Assembly (NCBI GenBank): GCA_036501345.1
Contig: DASYAN010000338.1
Location: forward strand, 1-13,145
DNA: 13,145 nucleotides
DNA from: DASYAN01 sp036501345
GTDB lineage: Bacteria > Chloroflexota > Ktedonobacteria > Ktedonobacterales > Ktedonobacteraceae
Direction: 5' to 3'
Part shown: one piece after another, positions 5,667 to 11,955 of the stretch
Numbering within the stretch: position 1 is the stretch's first letter
Layout: each line of letters begins with the position of its first letter
Made by a program: the position numbers and the translations under genes
Notes under the pieces: generated by a model
What the model was told of the DNA's origin: nothing
Database searches by the model: none
Seen by the model: only the letters and a program-made list of their open reading frames with translations

Positions 5667-7535
5667 ATGACAACTACTGAAACAAGTTCACAGGTGCACC
5701 AATGGACCAATCTCGCTCAACAGTTGCGTGTAGATAGCATTCGTTCTACAACGGCAGCTGGCTCAGGACATCCTACATCTTCGATGTCGGCAGCAGATCT
5801 GATGGCTGTGTTGATGGTTAGCCACCTGCGTTATGACTTTGGTAACCCCGATAACCCAAATAACGATCATCTCATCTTCTCCAAAGGGCATGCCTCTCCT
5901 CTGCTCTACTCCATGTATAAGGCTGCAGGAGCCATTAGCGATGAAGAGTTGATGACGCTACGTAAATTTGGCAGTCGTCTGGAGGGTCATCCAACGCCTG
6001 CCTTGCCCTGGGTAGATGTTGCGACTGGCTCTCTCGGACAGGGTTTACCGATTGGCGTTGGCATTGCATTGGCCGGAAAATATCTTGATAAACTACCCTA
6101 TCGTATCTGGGCTCTGCTTGGTGATAGTGAAACTGCGGAAGGTTCGGTCTGGGAAGCATTCGATCATGCATCTCATTATAAGCTGGACAATCTTATCGCT
6201 ATTCTGGATTGCAATCGTTTAGGTCAACGAGGTGAGACCGAGCTTGGCTGGAATACCGAGGCCTATGCTGAGCGTGGCAAGGCTTTCGGCTGGCGAACTA
6301 TCGTCATTAATGGTCATAACTATGATCAAATTAATGATGCGTACACGCAGGCGGAACAGTTTGTTGGCAAAGGAGCACCAACTCTCATCATTGCCAGGAC
6401 AGTCAAAGGAAAAGGTGTCTCTTTCCTGGAAAATATGGATGGCTGGCATGGTAAGCCCCTTAACAAGGAGCAGCAAGAGAAAGCAATGCAGGAACTGAAT
6501 CCTGTACGTAGTCAGGTTTTCCCTGTACAGAAGCCTACTGCTGCTAAGCCAGCGCCCGTACCTGCAGAGAAGCCTCTGGATCTCCCTCGCTATAATCTCA
6601 AAGACTCTGTCGCCACACGAAAAGCGTATGGAGATGCTCTCAAGGCACTCGGCGCAGCTAATCCAGAGGTCGTTGCGCTGGATGGTGAGGTGAGCAACTC
6701 GACCTTTGCGGAAGAATTTGCCAAGGCCTATCCCGATCGCTTCTTCGAACAGTACATTGCCGAGCAACAGTTGGTAGCTGCTGCAGTTGGTATGAGTGTT
6801 CGTCACAAAATTCCTTTTGCTTCGACCTTTGCGGCTTTCTTCACACGTGCCTATGATTTCATCCGCATGGCGGCCATCTCGCGTGCCAATATTCGTCTTG
6901 TCGGTTCTCACGCAGGCGTCTCGATTGGTGAGGATGGACCATCTCAGATGGCCCTGGAAGATCTGTCGATGATGCGTGCCGTATTTGGCAGTACCGTTCT
7001 CTATCCCAGCGACGCTAATCAAACCGCTCAGTTGACGGCTGAGATGGCGACGCATGGCGGAGTTGTCTATATGCGTACGACCCGTGAGAAAACTCCAGTG
7101 CTCTATGGTCCCGATGAGAAGTTTTCTATTGGTGGGAGCTATGTGCTGAGGCAATCGCCAAAGGATCAAGCTACTATTGTGGCCGCTGGTATTACCCTCC
7201 ACGAGGCGCTCAAGGCTTATGAGCAGTTGCTCAGCGAGAATATTACTGTGCGAGTGATCGACGCTTACTCGGTAAAGCCTATTGATGAGGAGACTTTGCT
7301 GGCTGCGGTAGAAGAGGCTGGTAATAAGATTATCACTGTCGAAGATCACTGGCCCGAAGGTGGCCTGGGCGAGGCTGTTCTAGAGGTCTTTACGGAGGCT
7401 GATAGTCCACTACCGCACGTCGTTAAGCTAGCTGTACAGTCAATGCCCGGCTCTGGTACTCCAGCCGAGCTCCTTGAAGATGCTGGGATCAGTGCCCATC
7501 ATATCGTACAAGCAGTAAAAGCGCTGGTGAAATGA
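5667..7535 (+). CDS. tkt: Transketolase, animal-type clade
   Basis: Transketolase moves two-carbon ketol units between sugar phosphates in the pentose phosphate pathway using thiamine diphosphate (ThDP). The 622-residue length matches human transketolase (about 623) rather than the roughly 660-residue E. coli type. Conserved histidines are His35 (GSGHP), His75 (GHASP), His108 (EGHP) and His261 (WHGKP). The ThDP-binding GDS...N motif spans 152-183, and the catalytic Glu is Glu366 in YIAEQ. GSHAGVSIGEDGPSQMALEDL (413-433) is highly conserved. A Pro/Ala/Lys-rich linker at about 286-306 joins the PP and Pyr domains. The family's GDG reads GDS. AAGGAG lies 6 bases before the ATG. It is monocistronic by appearance, with its own promoter and a terminator candidate at 7592-7631. 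Confidence 0.96.
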   Translation: MTTTETSSQVHQWTNLAQQLRVDSIRSTTAAGSGHPTSSMSAADLMAVLMVSHLRYDFGNPDNPNNDHLIFSKGHASPLLYSMYKAAGAISDEELMTLRKFGSRLEGHPTPALPWVDVATGSLGQGLPIGVGIALAGKYLDKLPYRIWALLGDSETAEGSVWEAFDHASHYKLDNLIAILDCNRLGQRGETELGWNTEAYAERGKAFGWRTIVINGHNYDQINDAYTQAEQFVGKGAPTLIIARTVKGKGVSFLENMDGWHGKPLNKEQQEKAMQELNPVRSQVFPVQKPTAAKPAPVPAEKPLDLPRYNLKDSVATRKAYGDALKALGAANPEVVALDGEVSNSTFAEEFAKAYPDRFFEQYIAEQQLVAAAVGMSVRHKIPFASTFAAFFTRAYDFIRMAAISRANIRLVGSHAGVSIGEDGPSQMALEDLSMMRAVFGSTVLYPSDANQTAQLTAEMATHGGVVYMRTTREKTPVLYGPDEKFSIGGSYVLRQSPKDQATIVAAGITLHEALKAYEQLLSENITVRVIDAYSVKPIDEETLLAAVEEAGNKIITVEDHWPEGGLGEAVLEVFTEADSPLPHVVKLAVQSMPGSGTPAELLEDAGISAHHIVQAVKALVK

Positions 7536-7591
7536 TCTTCGTCTAACTGAGCTGTTGCTGCTTCAATGGATAGGCGCAAAAGATTAGCAAT

Positions 7592-7631
7592 AGGGGCTAG
7601 GTGATCTACAACTCATCTGGTCCCTCTTTTT
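7592..7631 (+). terminator. Probable intrinsic terminator of tkt
   Basis: AGGGGCTAG (7592-7600) pairs with CTGGTCCCT (7617-7625) as a 9-bp stem including two G-U pairs and a 16-base loop. The stem is followed by CTTTTT and more T-rich sequence. The wobble pairs and long loop lower confidence. Confidence 0.45.
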
Positions 7632-7727
7632 GTGCTTTTCTCAAAGTACTATGCGAATGAATGTCTCCTATGGTAAACTGCAACAGAATAGTATTGAGGA
7701 TTATTCGAATGAAAGGATGAGATTGTT

Positions 7728-8231
7728 ATGCGCTATCATTTGCGTGAGCGGGCTTGGCATCTGACCGAAGATTTTCTGGTACGCGATGATGCTGGCCACG
7801 CGGTTTTTGAAATACGAGGAAAGTTCTTTCATATCGGCGACGATTTGCTGATGTTTGATCGCCAGACAAAGCAGGAAGTGGTGCGTATCAAACAGCGAGT
7901 TCTGTCCCTGCTACCGCATTATGATATTTCTCGCGAAGGGGTAGGTTTGGCAAGTGTTCACGAACAGTTCCGCTTTTTCGGTGAGCGCTTCAAGGTCGAG
8001 GGAGATAATGGGATGGTCTTCCATGTAGATGGCGATATCTGGCGCTGGCATTTTACAGTCAGCGATAGCTATGGTAATCTCATGGGACAGGTGGGCCGCC
8101 AGTTCTCTATTTTCCGTGATAGCTACGCTGTCGATGTTGCTCCTAGTGTCGATGTGTCATTTGTTATAGCTCTGGCGGTCGTAATCGAGATGGTAAAAGA
8201 GCATCATGAGAAACATGAAAAGCGTGACTGA
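7728..8231 (+). CDS. LURP-one-related (LOR) / YxjI-like tubby-fold protein
   Basis: This 167-residue protein belongs to the LURP-one-related family, a single-domain fold similar to the tubby and scramblase beta-barrel with a central C-terminal helix. The clearest markers are YHLRERAWHLTEDFLVRDDAG at the start, then VFEIRGKFFHIGDDLLMFD, then repeated short strands such as 'VKQRVLSLLPHYDI' and 'FRFFGERFKVEG', and the final hydrophobic helix (FVIALAVVIEMVKE, about 144-157). The tail is charged and His-rich. Bacterial members have no settled function; phospholipid binding is often suggested by analogy. AAAGGA sits 10 bases before the ATG. It lies 192 bp after tkt and 67 bp before the RNase H gene on the same strand, so it may share a transcript with the latter. 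Confidence 0.85.
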   Translation: MRYHLRERAWHLTEDFLVRDDAGHAVFEIRGKFFHIGDDLLMFDRQTKQEVVRIKQRVLSLLPHYDISREGVGLASVHEQFRFFGERFKVEGDNGMVFHVDGDIWRWHFTVSDSYGNLMGQVGRQFSIFRDSYAVDVAPSVDVSFVIALAVVIEMVKEHHEKHEKRD

Positions 8232-8298
8232 GCTTTGAAGGTGTCATAAGTTGCATCGCGAGAAGATAGAAATTACTGTATGCTGAAAGGTCGCAAGT

Positions 8299-9096
8299 GT
8301 GAGTGAAATTCAAGAATCCTTAGAGTGGCGTTCTGTTGTCGATGCTGCTCAAGTCGTCGATGTCCGTGCCTCCCTCCCAACGTTAGAGCAGTCCGGTATT
8401 ATTGCTTATACAGATGGTGCGTGCATCAAAAATCCTGGTGGGCCAGCTGGATGGAGTGCATTGCTCTGGGCAGCCACTGACGCTATAGATGGGAATATCA
8501 GTGAAGGTGCTCCTTGTCTCGAAATTTATGGACATATTCCCAGAGCAGGAACAACGACTAATAATCGGGCTGAAATTGCAGCCGTTCTGGCTGTCCTTTC
8601 CATCGCTCCACCTACATTGCCGCTCACAATTTACAGTGATAGCGAATATACAATCAATGTAGCTACAGGTACTTACCAAATGAAAGCGAATCCAGACTTA
8701 TGGGAGGCGTATCGCAAGCTGCTTAGCTATCGTAAGCAGCCTCCCAAATTTATCTGGGTACGAGGCCATTCTGGGCACTTACATAATGAGCGTGCCGATG
8801 AACTTGCTGGTCTAGGTGCCTGGAATAATGATCGTGGGGCATTTGACAAGTGGCAGGCTTCGCAAGCTCCTGAAGCACGCAATGGCCTTCCTCCTGCTCA
8901 ATTAGCGGCACTGCGAGAGCAAGTCCAGAAGCTCAAAGCGCTTTTTGATACCATCGCTATTGATAACTCACGGGTAGGCTCACACGAGCGCGAGTTTATC
9001 AACGATATGTCAAAGCGCCTGCGAAAGAATAAGTTTGTCCCCTCTGACAAGCAGAGCGGGTGGGTGAAAAGCTTAGTGTCAAAATACAAAGTTTAG
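8299..9096 (+). CDS. rnhA: Ribonuclease H type 1 with C-terminal extension
   Basis: RNase H cuts the RNA strand of RNA-DNA hybrids in replication and repair. The catalytic acids are all visible: Asp39 in YTDGACIKNPGGPAGW, Glu92 in NNRAEIAAV, Asp114 in YSDSEY and Asp167 in NERADELA, plus the mobile His157 in RGHSGH. The core spans about 34-175. An N-terminal 33 residues and a C-terminal 90 residues are extra, so the protein is 265 residues against about 155 for E. coli. The tail has a likely coiled helix (LPPAQLAALREQVQKLKALFDTI, 197-219), then a compact motif REFINDMSKRLRKNKF...SDKQSGWVKSLVSKYK (231-264). That motif resembles the short C-terminal module seen in some phage and bacterial nucleic-acid enzymes. 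The start is GTG, with GAAAGG 8 bases upstream. No hybrid-binding N-terminal domain is seen. Confidence 0.92.
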   Translation: MSEIQESLEWRSVVDAAQVVDVRASLPTLEQSGIIAYTDGACIKNPGGPAGWSALLWAATDAIDGNISEGAPCLEIYGHIPRAGTTTNNRAEIAAVLAVLSIAPPTLPLTIYSDSEYTINVATGTYQMKANPDLWEAYRKLLSYRKQPPKFIWVRGHSGHLHNERADELAGLGAWNNDRGAFDKWQASQAPEARNGLPPAQLAALREQVQKLKALFDTIAIDNSRVGSHEREFINDMSKRLRKNKFVPSDKQSGWVKSLVSKYKV

Positions 9097-9199
9097 CTAT
9101 CAACTTGAGAATGTCTCTATTGATGCAGAAGCTCTGAGCTCTTGCCGTAGGCTTGTTTCCTTGCAGAGCCAGACGCTGATGTGATGCATGACTTTTGCA

Positions 9200-9235
9200 C
9201 GCTTGGGCTTTTCATATAGCCAAAAGCTACAAGCG
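9200..9235. repeat. Long hairpin in the rnhA/IMPase convergent gap
   Basis: CGCTTG (9200-9205) pairs with CAAGCG (9230-9235), and GCTTTT (9207-9212) pairs with AAAAGC (9222-9227), separated by a small 1x2 internal loop, with a 9-base apical loop. It has no U-run and may act with the following hairpin as a transcription barrier or protect the 3' end. Confidence 0.5.
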
Positions 9236-9247
9236 CACTAGCGATAA

Positions 9248-9270
9248 AAGAGCTTCTGCAGCTTTTCTTT
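9248..9270. terminator. Bidirectional terminator between rnhA and the IMPase gene
   Basis: AAGAGCT (9248-9254) pairs with AGCTTTT (9260-9266) with one G-U pair and a 5-base loop. TTTTCTTT follows on the plus strand and TCTTTT on the minus strand, so it can serve both converging genes. Confidence 0.55.
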
Positions 9271-9294
9271 TGTGGTGTTGTAAGCTTATATCTT

Positions 9295-10095
9295 TTATAA
9301 CAACTTATTCAATTTGTGAATGAGTTCTTGGTGCAGTTTTTTGTTGCCTGCAACAACCAGTGAAAATTTCTGGGTCAGGCTGGTGATCGGGCGTAATGAG
9401 TCCCCCTTATGATCGCTAATCACACCTCCAGCTTCCAGTACTATGCTAGCTGAGGCCAGGAATGATTCGCCAGTAAGTGTGTTTCCAATATCGATATAAG
9501 CGTCGTAAGTGCTGCTGGCAACGTAGACACTGTCTATGGCGGAACTGCCAGTGCGTCTCATGCCCAGAGATGGTTCTTCCATGAGCAGTGTTTTGAGGGC
9601 ATTGATCTCGCGTCCATCTAGGTTGACGCCGACCAGACAGTTACGCAGATTGGTGACTGTACTTGTCTGACAGCGTCGTCCATTGCGAAATGCCCCACCA
9701 CCATGCTGAGCTTCATAAACTGTTCCGCTGAAGAGTTCTCCTACCAAGGCCCACTGCACATATTCAGGAAGAATAGGTGCATTGATGGGTAAGACGGCAA
9801 GGGCAACTGCAGCGGTCATGATGCCGCGTTCGAAATTGATCGAGCCGTCGATAGGATCAATTACAATCCGATGACGAGGCGCTTCAGCTGTGCTGAAAGT
9901 TGGCCGTTCCTCGGTAATAATCTCGAAGCCGATGCCGCTCTCAGTAAGTCCGTTGATAATGATATCTTCGGCATCATGATCAAACTGCATCGTGACATGC
10001 TTCGGTGACTTGGCATAGACCTGTTTGAGGTCATAGCGCTCAGATTGCGCATAACCGCGAACCTGTCGAAAAAGCTGTTCGAGTAGTTCTAACAT
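9295..10095 (-). CDS. Inositol monophosphatase / fructose-1,6-bisphosphatase superfamily protein
   Basis: These are Mg-dependent phosphatases acting on inositol phosphates, fructose bisphosphate, histidinol phosphate or PAP. The metal-binding TEER (61-64, Glu62/Glu63) and IDPIDGSINFERG (79-91, Asp80/Asp83) are present. The 'DGS' form is also seen in some archaeal-type members. GSSAIDSVYVASSTYDAYIDIG (183-204) matches the third conserved segment. The usual WDxAAG metal-ligand motif is replaced by TGESFLASA, putting Glu210 where Asp is expected, so activity could be altered. EAGG (221-224) is intact. At 266 residues the length is normal. No clear SD site precedes the ATG at 10095, and a stop codon lies three codons upstream in frame, which limits alternatives. 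It follows the methyltransferase by 85 bp on the same strand. The substrate is not deducible. Confidence 0.88.
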   Translation of the reverse strand: MLELLEQLFRQVRGYAQSERYDLKQVYAKSPKHVTMQFDHDAEDIIINGLTESGIGFEIITEERPTFSTAEAPRHRIVIDPIDGSINFERGIMTAAVALAVLPINAPILPEYVQWALVGELFSGTVYEAQHGGGAFRNGRRCQTSTVTNLRNCLVGVNLDGREINALKTLLMEEPSLGMRRTGSSAIDSVYVASSTYDAYIDIGNTLTGESFLASASIVLEAGGVISDHKGDSLRPITSLTQKFSLVVAGNKKLHQELIHKLNKLL

Positions 10096-10180
10096 TGCTG
10101 ATCAAGTGTCTATCTTTCTTCGCAAATGACGAAATAGTCTCATAACATAGTACTAAGAGCCAATGTACTCGGGAATGAGC

Positions 10181-11209
10181 TTACATTTCAGTAACATGTT
10201 GCAATACAAAAGGATGGCGACGTTGCCGTAATAATAAACGTTCACAGGACATTGTGATGGCCATTTCACTCTTATCACATGCGATCCAGCGACGGCCAAG
10301 CTGCTCTGCTACCACTGGAGTCACGCCGCTTCCACAGAAGCAATCAAGCACGAGATCGTTCTCTTCTGAAGAGCCAAGGATAATACGTTCGAGCAAGGTT
10401 TCTGGTTTCTGGGTTGCATAGCCTGTACGCTCAGGATCCTTTTGATGAAGGTGACTAATGTCGCTCCAGACGTCAGGAAGTGACATCAATTTATCCTCGT
10501 CGTAAGTATAAACGCGACCAGCCGTACGAATTGTCCAGGCAATACGCCCATCGGGCCCTATCTCTTTGCGCATATGATTGCGCTTGAGGGTTCCACGTCG
10601 CTGGCCTACGCGTTCGCTATGAAAGCAGTAATCCCCAGATTTTGTATAGAGCAAAAGGGTATCATGTTTGCGTCCATAGTAGCGTTGTGGGTACCCTCCA
10701 GACTGATAATGCCAGATAATTTCGTTTTTAAAGCCGGGGCCGTGAGAAGATGTACTGGAGCCAAAGATTTCGTCCAGAATAATTTTTGCATAGTGGGTAG
10801 TACGCCAGTCCAGATGGAGATAGAGACTTCCATCGGGGGCCAGCAGCGTATATAATGTCAGCAGTGTCTCGTATAGCCATTGGAGATAAGTATCCAGGTC
10901 ATTGTTCCATATGTCGCGATAGGCGATATTGTTGCCATTGCTAAATGTACGACCAGTCATGAATGGTGGATCAATATAGATGAGGTCGATGGCTCTTGTA
11001 AACTCTTGCTGCAGTGCCGGAAGGATGGAGGCCTTATCTCCCCTAATCAGGCGATTGTACCAGATATCTGATTGGATCTCCGAACCATTTTCGAGAGGAT
11101 AGTTTTGATGCGTAATAAATGCTGGATTTCCATATTTTTTCTGTATAAGCTCACTAGATTGATTAGAGGCTATTATGGTATTTTTTCCTTTCCATACTAG
11201 CTCTGCCAT
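10181..11209 (-). CDS. Site-specific DNA methyltransferase, beta class (N6-adenine/N4-cytosine)
   Basis: This 342-residue enzyme transfers a methyl group from S-adenosylmethionine to an exocyclic amino group in DNA. The catalytic motif IV is DPPF at 80-83, and the AdoMet-binding motif I is LDCFCGSGVTP at 288-298. That order, catalytic motif before AdoMet motif, defines the beta class shared by type III Mod proteins and many solitary enzymes. TQKPETLLERII (266-277), just ahead of motif I, is also typical. The middle of the protein (about 150-260) is the likely target-recognition part. The ATG has AGGAG 8 bases upstream. No restriction endonuclase, helicase or vsr gene is adjacent, so it appears to be an orphan. 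It may share a transcript with the phosphatase gene 85 bp downstream. Target sequence unknown. Confidence 0.92.
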   Translation of the reverse strand: MAELVWKGKNTIIASNQSSELIQKKYGNPAFITHQNYPLENGSEIQSDIWYNRLIRGDKASILPALQQEFTRAIDLIYIDPPFMTGRTFSNGNNIAYRDIWNNDLDTYLQWLYETLLTLYTLLAPDGSLYLHLDWRTTHYAKIILDEIFGSSTSSHGPGFKNEIIWHYQSGGYPQRYYGRKHDTLLLYTKSGDYCFHSERVGQRRGTLKRNHMRKEIGPDGRIAWTIRTAGRVYTYDEDKLMSLPDVWSDISHLHQKDPERTGYATQKPETLLERIILGSSEENDLVLDCFCGSGVTPVVAEQLGRRWIACDKSEMAITMSCERLLLRQRRHPFVLQHVTEM

Positions 11210-11444
11210 TGCAAATGCTCCTAATGTTTACTTTTAACTTCTTGCTAAACTCTAACATATGAACGAGGCAATAGCAATGGCTTTGGGGATATTGTATCTT
11301 ATTATAGTAGCAAACAACTTTCTAATGAGACATTCGTACTCCCTATGAGATATCGTAAGGGATTGCAGGGCTTTATTTTGTCTCCCTAAATGGGATAGGG
11401 GGAAAGAAAATCTTAAGGTATAGATTAGTAATGGGAGCAATCGT
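11210..11444. other. Divergent intergenic region between the methyltransferase and the membrane protein gene
   Basis: It holds the two SD sites and a perfect TATAAT on the minus strand (plus-strand 11301-11306) without a good -35 partner. It also holds a cluster of TCCCT/AGGGA words between 11343 and 11403, including TCCCT...AGGGA spaced by 13 bases. A 67-codon minus-strand frame overlaps the divergent start and lacks any coding signal, so I do not call a gene. Confidence 0.4.
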
Positions 11445-11834
11445 ATGGAAAACATAGTAGTTTCTTTACTCAGTATTTTCGCTTACATTGTAGGTTTGGT
11501 AATCCTATGGAAGGTAACGCCAAGATTGCTCTCACTTTCATTTGATGAGCCTATGTTTGTCGGAATTGCGACCCTGGATATTTTAGGGGCTTGTTTTGCT
11601 TTTGGCGCTATCGTGGTGACGTTGGGACTGTTTGATGGCTCATTTGAAATTAAGCTTATAGATTTGTTATTGCTGGTTGGCATTTTCGGAGTCTCTATCA
11701 GGATGGCCTCATACTGTTTACGCCCTCGTGCCAAAGCGTTTTGGGTTTCGCAATGGCTAGCTGGTGCCTACTGCCTCTTTCTTGTTGGAGCTGCTGGCTA
11801 CTATACTATTCAGCTTTTTGCCGTGGGAAAATAA
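11445..11834 (+). CDS. Membrane protein with four transmembrane helices, function unknown
   Basis: I do not recognise this 129-residue protein. Hydrophobic helices lie at about 4-23 (IVVSLLSIFAYIVGLVILWK), 39-62 (GIATLDILGACFAFGAIVVTLGLF), 70-88 (KLIDLLLLVGIFGVSIRMA) and 102-125 (SQWLAGAYCLFLVGAAGYYTIQLF). The loop between helices 3 and 4 (YCLRPRAKAFW) is basic and probably cytoplasmic. The N-terminus is short and there is no cleavable signal. GGGAG ends 7 bases before the ATG. It stands alone, divergent from the methyltransferase and convergent with the S9 peptidase, and ends before a long hairpin at 11876-11921. Confidence 0.72.
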   Translation: MENIVVSLLSIFAYIVGLVILWKVTPRLLSLSFDEPMFVGIATLDILGACFAFGAIVVTLGLFDGSFEIKLIDLLLLVGIFGVSIRMASYCLRPRAKAFWVSQWLAGAYCLFLVGAAGYYTIQLFAVGK

Positions 11835-11875
11835 AGCTGAAGGTTGCGATAATCGAACGTATAGAAATCACTTTC

Positions 11876-11921
11876 CTGGAATGCTGTCAATACCAGGATT
11901 ATCAAATTGACAGCACTCCAG
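11876..11921. terminator. Long hairpin in the convergent gap, possible terminator or barrier
   Basis: CTGGAATGCTGTCAAT (11876-11891) and ATTGACAGCACTCCAG (11906-11921) form a 16-bp inverted repeat with a single mismatch and a 14-base loop. Neither strand has a U-run after the stem, so classical intrinsic termination is uncertain. Its central position between converging genes suggests a transcription barrier or RNA 3'-end protection. Confidence 0.5.
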
Positions 11922-11955
11922 ATACCACGTGGCCGTACCTTGTTCAAGGAAAATT

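Noticed and set aside
6219..7349. 376-codon open frame on the minus strand
   Set aside because: It lies entirely antisense to transketolase, has no recognisable domain and is explained by the codon use of the plus-strand gene.
10181..11209. Restriction-modification or defence island around the methyltransferase
   Set aside because: Neighbours are a phosphatase and a small membrane protein, with no nuclease, helicase or specificity gene in the window.
11252..11455. 67-codon minus-strand frame in the divergent gap
   Set aside because: It overlaps the start of the four-helix protein gene, has no SD site and no protein-like pattern.
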